Below, one piece after another: positions 58,032 to 64,000 of a stretch of DNA of 64,000 nt; position 1 is the stretch's first letter, and each line of letters starts with the position of its first letter. The DNA lies in the NCBI RefSeq assembly GCF_009793335.1, contig NZ_WING01000003.1:124001-188000 (forward strand), read 5' to 3'. The position numbers and the translations under genes are program-made. The notes beneath the pieces were generated by a model. That model made no database searches. It was not told the origin of the DNA and saw only the letters and a list, made by a program, of their open reading frames with translations. Source of the DNA: Actinomadura sp. J1-007. GTDB lineage: Bacteria > Actinomycetota > Actinomycetes > Streptosporangiales > Streptosporangiaceae.

Positions 58032-58792
58032 ACGCGGTCGTGGTCACCGACCCGCCGCGGGCCGACATCGGCGAGGTCGAACGGCTCGGCGCGTTCGGCG
58101 TGGCGACCGTGCACGAGGCGATGGGCCGCACCGGCTACCTCGGCCCCGGCCTGCGGCCGGTCTGGCCCGGCGCGCGGATCGGCGGCACCGCCGTGACCGT
58201 GCTGTGCTGGCCCGGCGACAACCTGATGATCCACGTCGCGGTGGAGCAGTGCCGGGAGGGCGACGTGCTGGTCGTGACCACCACCTCGCCCTGCACCGAC
58301 GGCCTGTTCGGCGAGCTGTTCGCGACCGCGCTGCGGCGACGCGGAGTGCGCGGCGCCGTCCTGTCCACCGGCGTCCGGGACGTGGCCGAGCTGCGGGCGA
58401 TGGGCTTCCCCGCGTGGTCGGCCGCCGTCAGCGCGCAGGGCACCGTCAAGGCCACCGCCGGATCGGTCAACGTGCCCGTCGTGATCGGCGGCCGGCTCGT
58501 CCGGCCCGGCGACGCGGTGCTCGCCGACGAGGACGGCGTGCTGTGCGTTCCCCGCGAGGACGTCGGACGGGCGCTGAGCGCGGCGCGGGCCAGGGCCGAC
58601 AAGGAGGCCGCCAGCCGCGCCGCGTTCCAGCGCGGCGAGCTCGGCCTCGACCGGTACGGGCTGCGCGACCGGCTCGCCGGCTTCGGCATCTCCTACGTCA
58701 GCCACGCCGAGCACACCGCCCGGCCGTCCGAGACCGAGGACGCCGGACGCGGTGAACGTCCCGAGCAAGGGCCCGGCCGTGCCGCCCGCTGA
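58028..58792 (+). CDS. galC: CHA aldolase (GalC/LigK, RraA-like fold)
   Basis: 254 residues from GTG 58028. RraA-like fold: FGVATVHEAMGRTGYLGPGL, MIHVAVEQCREGDVLVVTTT, GELFATALRRRGVRGAVLST, then the catalytic Arg-Asp in GVRDVAELRAMGFP and VPVVIGGRLVRPGDAVLADE. Class II pyruvate aldolase that cleaves 4-carboxy-4-hydroxy-2-oxoadipate to pyruvate and oxaloacetate with a divalent metal. It overlaps galD by about 40 bases (or less if galD starts later). The C-terminal tail is longer and more polar than in relatives. Confidence 0.85.
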   Translation: MNAVVVTDPPRADIGEVERLGAFGVATVHEAMGRTGYLGPGLRPVWPGARIGGTAVTVLCWPGDNLMIHVAVEQCREGDVLVVTTTSPCTDGLFGELFATALRRRGVRGAVLSTGVRDVAELRAMGFPAWSAAVSAQGTVKATAGSVNVPVVIGGRLVRPGDAVLADEDGVLCVPREDVGRALSAARARADKEAASRAAFQRGELGLDRYGLRDRLAGFGISYVSHAEHTARPSETEDAGRGERPEQGPGRAAR

Positions 58793-59849
58793 CCGCGGCG
58801 CCGCGGGCGTCCGCTGCATGATGATGCGGGGCGGCACCTCCAAGGGCCTGTACTTCCTGGCCGGCGACCTGCCCGCCGACCGGGCGGAGCGGGACGCGAC
58901 GCTGCTGCGGATCATGGGCAGCCCCGACCCCCGGCAGATCGACGGCCTCGGCGGCGCGGACTCGCTGACCAGCAAGGTCGCGGTGGTCTCCCCCTCGACC
59001 GCCCCGGACGCCGACGTCGACTACCTCTTCCTCCAGGTCGGGGTGGGCGAGGCGACCGTCACCGACCGGCAGAACTGCGGCAACATCCTCGCCGGCGTCG
59101 GCCCGTTCGCGGTGGAACGCGGCCTGGTCCGCCCCGGCGGCTCCGACACCTCGGTGCGGATCCGGATGGTCAACTCCGGCGGCACCGCCACGGCGCGGTT
59201 CGCCACGCCGGGCGGCGGCGTCCGCTACGACGGCGACACGGCGATCTCCGGCGTGCCCGGCACCGCCGCGCCGATCGTGCTGGACTTCCCCGCCGCGGAC
59301 GCCGCGCCGCTGCCCACCGGGCGGCTGCGCGACCTGGTGGACGGCATCGAGGTCACCTGCGTGGACAACGGGATGCCGGTGGTCGTCGCGACCGCGGACG
59401 CGTTCGGCCTGACCGGCCGCGAACCGCACGCCGCCCTGGCCGCCGACGATCGGCTGCTGGAACGGATCGACGCGCTGCGCACGCGCGCCGCCGAACTGAT
59501 GGGGCTCGGCGACGTCTCCGGCGGCTCGGTCCCCAAGACCGTGCTGGTGGCGCCGCCCGCGGACGGCGGGATGCTGTGCGTCCGCTCGTTCATCCCCGTA
59601 CGCCCGCACGCCGCGCTCGGCGTGCTCGCCGCCATCAGCGCCGCCACCGGACTGCTGATGCCCGGCGCCGTGGGCCACGAGCTGACCTCGTCCTGGCCGC
59701 CCGGCACCTCGCGGGTGGACATCGAGCACCCCTCCGGCCACCTGACGGTCGAGGTGGAGCTGGACACGCGCGCCGATCCGCCCCGCGTGCTGCGTTCGGG
59801 CGTGGTCCGCACCGCCCGGAAGCTGTTCGACGGCACGGCCTCCGCGTAA
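58752..59849 (+). CDS. galD: 4-oxalomesaconate tautomerase (GalD, PrpF family)
   Basis: 365 residues from GTG 58752; a GTG at 58779 preceded by AAGGG is an equal candidate. VRCMMMRGGTSKGLYFLAGD is the PrpF/GalD signature, followed by DPRQIDGLGGADSLTSKVAV, QNCGNILAGVGPFAVERGL and GGSVPKTVLVAPP. The diaminopimelate-epimerase-like double fold is complete. GalD converts the keto to the enol form of 4-oxalomesaconate. PrpF-type aconitate isomerase activity is the alternative, but galB and galC on one side favour GalD. Confidence 0.83.
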   Translation: MNVPSKGPAVPPADRGAAGVRCMMMRGGTSKGLYFLAGDLPADRAERDATLLRIMGSPDPRQIDGLGGADSLTSKVAVVSPSTAPDADVDYLFLQVGVGEATVTDRQNCGNILAGVGPFAVERGLVRPGGSDTSVRIRMVNSGGTATARFATPGGGVRYDGDTAISGVPGTAAPIVLDFPAADAAPLPTGRLRDLVDGIEVTCVDNGMPVVVATADAFGLTGREPHAALAADDRLLERIDALRTRAAELMGLGDVSGGSVPKTVLVAPPADGGMLCVRSFIPVRPHAALGVLAAISAATGLLMPGAVGHELTSSWPPGTSRVDIEHPSGHLTVEVELDTRADPPRVLRSGVVRTARKLFDGTASA

Positions 59850-59905
59850 CGGCCGGCGTTCGACGTTCAGCGTTCGGCGGTTTCACAGGACACAAGGAGA
59901 ACGAC

Positions 59906-60868
59906 ATGCCTTTGCGACACGAGATAGCCCATCTGGGAAACCTGGAGCTCTACACGCCGCAGCCGGAACGCAGCCTGGAGTTCTTCACCACCTTTCTCGG
60001 CATGACCGTGAACGGCGCGCACGGGGACTCGGTGTTCCTGCGCGCATGGGACGACTACGAGCACCACACCGTCAAACTCACCGCCCACCGCACCTCGGGC
60101 ATCGGCCGTACGACCTTCCGGGCGAGCAGCCAGGAGGCGTTGGACAGCCGGGCGCGGGCCATCGAGGACGCCGGGCTCGGCATCGGGTGGCGGGACGGCG
60201 ATTCCGGTTACGGCCCCACCTATGTGTTCCGTGATCCCGACGGGCACGAACTGGGCCTGTACTGGGAGAGCGAGCCGTACGAGGCGCCGCCCGAACTGCG
60301 CCCGGCACTGAAGAACCAGGCCCAGGCATATCCGGCCCGGGGCGCGAGCGTGCGCCGCCTCGACCATGTCAATTACCTCGGCGCCGACGTCGGACGCAAC
60401 CGCGACTTCCTGCGCGACGTGCTCGGCGGACTGGTGACCGAGGAGATCGTTCTGGAGGACGGCACCACCAGCGGCAGTTGGCTCACCTTCACCAACAAGG
60501 GCTACGACGCCGTCTACACCGAGGACTGGACCGGCGGCAACGGGCGGCTGCACCACATCGCCTTCGCGCTCGACACCCGCGAGGACATCCTGCGCGCCGC
60601 CGACATCGCGCTGGACCAGGGCGTGTTCATCGAGACCGGCCCGCACAAGCACGCGATCCAGCAGACCTTCTTCCTCTACGTCTACGAGCCCGGCGGCAAC
60701 CGGATCGAGCTGGTCAACGCGGGCGCGCGGCTGGTGCTCGCGCCCGACCGGAAGCCCATCACCTGGTCGCAGGAAGAACGGGCGAAGGGCCAGGCGTGGG
60801 GGCTGCGGACGATCGAGTCGTTCCACACGCACGGCACGCCCCCACCGCCGACCAGGCTTGACCGTTAA
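59906..60868 (+). CDS. VOC-family extradiol dioxygenase
   Basis: 320 residues from ATG 59906 with AAGGAGA upstream. Two vicinal-oxygen-chelate domains: the first (HEIAHLGNLELYTPQPERSL) lacks the metal set, the second has His in VRRLDHVNYLGAD, His in GRLHHIAFALDTRED and Glu in PGGNRIELVNAG, the 2-His-1-Glu iron site of type I extradiol enzymes such as catechol 2,3-dioxygenase. It opens a catechol-like ring next to the diol. In known gallate and protocatechuate 4,5-routes the ring is opened by unrelated LigAB-type enzymes, so this combination with galBCD is unusual. Confidence 0.88.
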   Translation: MPLRHEIAHLGNLELYTPQPERSLEFFTTFLGMTVNGAHGDSVFLRAWDDYEHHTVKLTAHRTSGIGRTTFRASSQEALDSRARAIEDAGLGIGWRDGDSGYGPTYVFRDPDGHELGLYWESEPYEAPPELRPALKNQAQAYPARGASVRRLDHVNYLGADVGRNRDFLRDVLGGLVTEEIVLEDGTTSGSWLTFTNKGYDAVYTEDWTGGNGRLHHIAFALDTREDILRAADIALDQGVFIETGPHKHAIQQTFFLYVYEPGGNRIELVNAGARLVLAPDRKPITWSQEERAKGQAWGLRTIESFHTHGTPPPPTRLDR

Positions 60869-60880
60869 GGAGAACCGGCC

Positions 60881-61873
60881 TTGGGCACCGTTCACGAACA
60901 CTTCGAGACGTTCCCTTTCAATACCGCTCCCCGCGTCCTGCGACGGCAGGAGGAACTGCTGCTCGCCGAGCCGTCGACGGGCCCGAGCGGACGCAAGTAC
61001 TGGCGCGACCATCCGCCGATCGAGGTCGTCCATTTCAACCCCGAATACCAGGAGCACTCCTTCGGACCGCCGCGCGGCGTCTACGAGAGCGACTTCATGC
61101 GCCTGGAATGGCAGTCGATGGTGGGACGGCAGCCGTTCTACCACCGCAACTGCGACGTGGACGAGATCTCCTACCAGGTGACGGGCGCGCGGACCCTGAT
61201 GTCGGAGGCCGGCAGCGTCGATCTGGAGCCGGGCGACTTCTCCCGGCTGCCGGTCGGGGTCGCGCATGACAACTACGGGCGCCAGGACATCCACGTGCTG
61301 TTCTACGTGCCCGCACCCGTCACCGAGGAACGGCCCGCCGACCGCACCTCGCGGCCGGCGATCCCGCCGTTCCCGGGCTGGGAGCCCGCCGTGGTCAACG
61401 AGCTGGTCACCGAGTGCCTCGGCGGCCCCGGCCACGACATCGTCCCCGCCCGGGCCGACGAGCTCGCGCTGCTGGAGTACGCCGAAGAGCACGATGAACG
61501 GCTCCAGATCCTGCGTCCCGGCGACGAGCCCGGGACCACCTGGCTGTACCGGTCGGCGGACGTGCTCATCGGCCGTACCTTCGCCGAGTCGTCCGACGGC
61601 CGCGTCTACCGCAGGATCCGCAATGCCGAGCAGATCGACTACCAGCTCCGCGGGCACCGGACCCTGGTCACCCAGCGTGGAACGGTCCGGCTGGAGCCCG
61701 GCGACTTCGCCCGGATCCCCGTGGGCGTGGCGTTCACCAGCATCCACCGCGGGCCGAGCGCGCACATCACCGTCGTGTCCGCGCGGGAGGTCCCGCAGGT
61801 CGCCGAGGCCACCGGAACGGCCGAGCGGCTCCCGGCCGACGAGATCGAGCGGCTCCGGCGGACGGCAGAGTGA
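60881..61873 (+). CDS. bicupin dioxygenase-like protein, set B
   Basis: 330 residues from TTG 60881 (AAGGAG at the right distance). Paralogue of 50274: FYHRNCDVDEISYQVTGA, DFSRLPVGVAHDN (His88-Glu95-His129) and, in the second cupin, QRGTVRLEPGDFARIPVGVA. As in set A, only the first cupin keeps all metal ligands. It follows the VOC gene by 12 bases and overlaps the TAXI-like gene by 4. An aromatic substrate is likely from position. The reaction is not known. Confidence 0.75.
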   Translation: MGTVHEHFETFPFNTAPRVLRRQEELLLAEPSTGPSGRKYWRDHPPIEVVHFNPEYQEHSFGPPRGVYESDFMRLEWQSMVGRQPFYHRNCDVDEISYQVTGARTLMSEAGSVDLEPGDFSRLPVGVAHDNYGRQDIHVLFYVPAPVTEERPADRTSRPAIPPFPGWEPAVVNELVTECLGGPGHDIVPARADELALLEYAEEHDERLQILRPGDEPGTTWLYRSADVLIGRTFAESSDGRVYRRIRNAEQIDYQLRGHRTLVTQRGTVRLEPGDFARIPVGVAFTSIHRGPSAHITVVSAREVPQVAEATGTAERLPADEIERLRRTAE

Positions 61874-62858
61874 AGCGGGGAACCATGGGAGACGACACGG
61901 CGGGCGGGCGCCCGCCCGAGCCGAAGATCGGCCGGTCCGTCACGCTGCACCTGCGCGGCGACTGGGGGACGGCGAACCTGCACCGGGTCTGCGGCTGGAT
62001 CTCGCAAGAGCTCACCGACCGCTGCGGACCGCACACCAGGATGGCCGTGTGGAACGGCCGGGGCTGCGTCGACGCGGTGCGGGCGGTCGGGCGCGGGGAG
62101 GTCCACGTGGCCCTGACCACCCCCGCCGCGTTCGCCGCCGCCGCGCTGGACGGGCGCGGCGTCTACGCCGGCGAGGGCTTCCCGGAGCTGAGGGCGCTCG
62201 GCGTCGTACCGCAACGGGACCGCCTGGTGATGGGCGTGCACCGGTCGTGGGACATCACCTCGTTCGAGCGGTTGCGTGCGCGCAGGCCGGCCCTGACGCT
62301 GGCGACCTCGGTCAACGACGGGGAGAACCACGTCGGGCTCGCCGCGCACGCGCTGCTGGACCGGTCCGGCGTCGACGTCCTCGGCTGGGGCGGACGGTTC
62401 CTGTCGGACGAGCGGCCGTTCGAGACGTTCGCCCACGTGAAGGCCGGCCGCGCGGACGCGGTGATCCACGAGGCGGTGATGCTGCCGCACTGGCAGGAGT
62501 TCGGCGGCGACCTGCACTTCCTGGAGGTCGAGCGGGACGTCCTGGACGGGCTGCGCGGCGACTTCTCCTGGCCCGAGGCCATCGTCGAGGAGGGCCACTT
62601 CCCCGGGAGCCCGCGCTTTCGCACTCTGGACTTCTCCGACTTCCTGGTGATGACGCGCTCCGATCTCCCCGACGACGTCGCCTACGCCATCGCCTGGGTG
62701 CTCGGCGAGACGCGCGGCACCATCGAGCGCCAGTACCGCCACCTTCCCCCGAACGCAGCCCGGTCACGTACCCGCTGGACCCGGCCGCGATGGGCCGCGC
62801 TCCGATCCCGCTGCACCCCGGCGCCGCCGCGTACTACGACGCCCTGCCCGCCACCTGA
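61870..62858 (+). CDS. TAXI/PBP2-fold protein without signal peptide, set B (frame break near the end)
   Basis: GTG 61870 (or ATG 61885). VTLHLRGDWGTANLHRVCGW, VHVALTTPAAFAAAALDGRG, DVLGWGGRFLSDERPFETFA and VIHEAVMLPHWQEF line up with the protein at 51241. The frame runs past its natural end to 62874, but in the +1 frame after the run of five C at 62746-62750 the sequence ERSPVTYPLDPAAMG, PLHPGAAAYYDALP matches the set A C-terminus and stops at 62858, in front of the AAGGAG of the next gene. So one C is missing. Expected length about 330. No signal peptide. Function is open, as for its paralogue. Confidence 0.7.
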
Positions 62859-62870
62859 AGGAGCACCCGC

Positions 62871-63650
62871 ATGAACCACGCGGACACGAGCCGTCCCACC
62901 ACGGCGTCGTGGATCACCCTCGACACCGCCGACGGGCCGATGCGCGTCTACACGGCCGAGCCCGTCCCCGCGGGCGGGTCCGGGGCGCGGGCCGGGAGCG
63001 CCGTCGTCGTCCTCCAGGAAGCCTTCGGCGTCAACGACCACGTCCAGGACATCACCCGGCGCTTCGCCGCGCGCGGCCGTCTCGCCCTCGCGCCCGACCT
63101 GTTCCACCGCAACGGCGCCGGGGTTCTCGGCTACGACCGGCACGCCGAGGCGATGCCGTTGATCGGCGCCATCGGACCGGACGCCATCGCGACCGACGTC
63201 CGCGCCGTCCTGGACCACCTGGCCGCCTCAGAAGGCATCGCGCCGGGCGCCGCCGCTCTCGTCGGCTTCTGCTTCGGGGGCCGCGCGGCGTTCACGGCGG
63301 CCACCGCGATCCCGGGCCTCGCCGCGGCCGTCGTGTTCTACGGCCCCGGCATCGCGGCCGGGCCGCACGCCGTCCTGGACCGCGCCGAGGCGATCGACGC
63401 GCCGCTGATGCTGCATGTCGGGGCCGAGGACCCGGTCATCCCGCCGGACGACGTCGCCGCGATCCAGGCCGCGCTCCGCGAGGCCGGAGCCGACTTCGAG
63501 CAGCATCTCTACCCGGGCGCCGGGCACGCCTTCGCCTGTGACGCCCGCCCGCACCTGTACCGGGAGGAGGCCGCCGCGACCGCCTGGGGCCGCACCCACG
63601 CGTTCCTCGACCGCCGCTTGCCCGCCGCCGAAGAGAGACGAGCCCGATGA
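62871..63650 (+). CDS. dienelactone hydrolase family protein
   Basis: 259 residues from ATG 62871 (AAGGAG upstream). Alpha/beta hydrolase with Cys nucleophile in AALVGFCFGGRAAFTAAT, Asp in HVGAEDPVIPPDDV and His in LYPGAGHAFACDARP; the Glu of EAFGVNDHVQDITRRF is the residue that holds the cysteine in DLH enzymes. DLH opens lactones made in ring-fission routes. Placed between the set B TAXI-like gene and the dehydrogenase, it has no counterpart in set A. Confidence 0.9.
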   Translation: MNHADTSRPTTASWITLDTADGPMRVYTAEPVPAGGSGARAGSAVVVLQEAFGVNDHVQDITRRFAARGRLALAPDLFHRNGAGVLGYDRHAEAMPLIGAIGPDAIATDVRAVLDHLAASEGIAPGAAALVGFCFGGRAAFTAATAIPGLAAAVVFYGPGIAAGPHAVLDRAEAIDAPLMLHVGAEDPVIPPDDVAAIQAALREAGADFEQHLYPGAGHAFACDARPHLYREEAAATAWGRTHAFLDRRLPAAEERRAR

Positions 63651-64000
63651 ACGCCATGCTCGCAGCCCGCGCCCACCAGGGCTCCACCGAGCTGCACCTC
63701 ACCACGATCCCCGTGCCCGAGCCCGGCCCGTTCGACGTGCTGGTCAAGGTCGCCTCGGCCGGCATCGCGCCCGGGATGATGCGGCTGCTGGAGGCGGGCG
63801 CGTTCAAGCACCTGCCCACCACGCTCGGCCACGAGGCCGCCGGCACCGTCGCCGCCGTCGGCGCGGACGTGCCGGGGTTCGCGCTCGGCGACCGGGTGCG
63901 CGTGCACCCCAACCTGACGTGCCGGTCCTGCGTGTACTGCCGCACCGACCGGGAGATGATGTGCGCCGAGCAGGCCATGGTCGGCCATGCCGCCTTCGGC
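63647..64000 (+). CDS. zinc-binding alcohol dehydrogenase family protein, set B, 3' partial
   Basis: ATG 63647, overlapping the hydrolase stop (ATGA), and running off the right edge after 118 codons. LHLTTIPVPEPGPFDVLVKV, LGHEAAGTVAAVGADVPGF (His-Glu zinc ligands) and LTCRSCVYCRTDREMMCAEQ match the set A enzyme at 49165 closely. The Rossmann part lies beyond the window. It completes the second TAXI-bicupin-dehydrogenase set. Confidence 0.87.
   Translation, partial: MNAMLAARAHQGSTELHLTTIPVPEPGPFDVLVKVASAGIAPGMMRLLEAGAFKHLPTTLGHEAAGTVAAVGADVPGFALGDRVRVHPNLTCRSCVYCRTDREMMCAEQAMVGHAAFG

Noticed and set aside
1..64000. tRNA, rRNA, riboswitches or phage attachment sites
   Set aside because: None could be recognised by eye; absence was not proven by a covariance-model search.

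Overview
The window is GC-rich DNA with frequent GTG and TTG starts, many 4-base gene overlaps (GTGA/ATGA) and gene families typical of filamentous Actinomycetota: DUF574-type methyltransferases, VanR/VanS-like two-component pairs, many TetR regulators and MFS exporters. An Actinomadura-like or Streptomyces-like host is the best guess, inferred from gene content and composition only. No rRNA, tRNA or CRISPR array was seen.

Layout. 0-11 kb: a partial methyltransferase, a LysR remnant, frameshifted WD40 and aminoglycoside-phosphotransferase-like genes, a TetR/Tet(X)-like divergent pair with two tetO-like operators, a Crp-like regulator with a 58-residue membrane protein, an ECF sigma remnant, a TetR/flavoenzyme pair around a 31-bp palindrome, LysR and an EamA permease. 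11-27 kb: a glycopeptide-response-like region. It has a Tat-exported retropepsin-fold protein, a VanS-like kinase next to a collapsed VanR-like gene, a ddl fragment, a GntR/CynX pair, an intact VanR/VanS-like pair, a 2.9-kb Tn3-type cassette (39/38-bp inverted repeats, 5-bp target duplication, MFS and MerR cargo), and the operon vanY-alr-ddl. Four copies of one 20-bp motif lie in front of the two vanR genes, the retropepsin gene and vanY, which suggests one VanR regulon.

27-45 kb: accessory drug-response modules, each a regulator beside an enzyme or exporter with palindromic operators between them (TetR/hydrolase, PadR/DUF1048, TetR/quinone oxidoreductase, TetR/DHA2 exporter, MarR/two DHA2 exporters, ArsR/SDR). 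Between them lie a DUF574 methyltransferase, a PQQ-type sugar dehydrogenase lipoprotein, a signal-less binding-protein-fold protein, a trypsin-like protease and a secreted ricin-type lectin.

45-64 kb: an aromatic-catabolism island. An NMT1/SsuA-type ABC importer is followed by a leftward operon (TAXI-like protein, bicupin dioxygenase-like protein, zinc dehydrogenase), IclR and GntR regulators, and a rightward run: flavin monooxygenase, AAHS-type importer, galB-, galC- and galD-like genes, a VOC extradiol dioxygenase, then second copies of bicupin, TAXI-like protein and zinc dehydrogenase plus a dienelactone hydrolase. The lower pathway should take 4-oxalomesaconate to pyruvate and oxaloacetate. 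The upper pathway is not a known one. The two TAXI-like proteins lack signal peptides and are locked to the bicupins, so they may be enzymes rather than transport receptors. This is the best candidate for an undescribed system.

At least six genes are split by single-base shifts, several at G/C runs. Sequencing error is a serious alternative to real pseudogenes for these.
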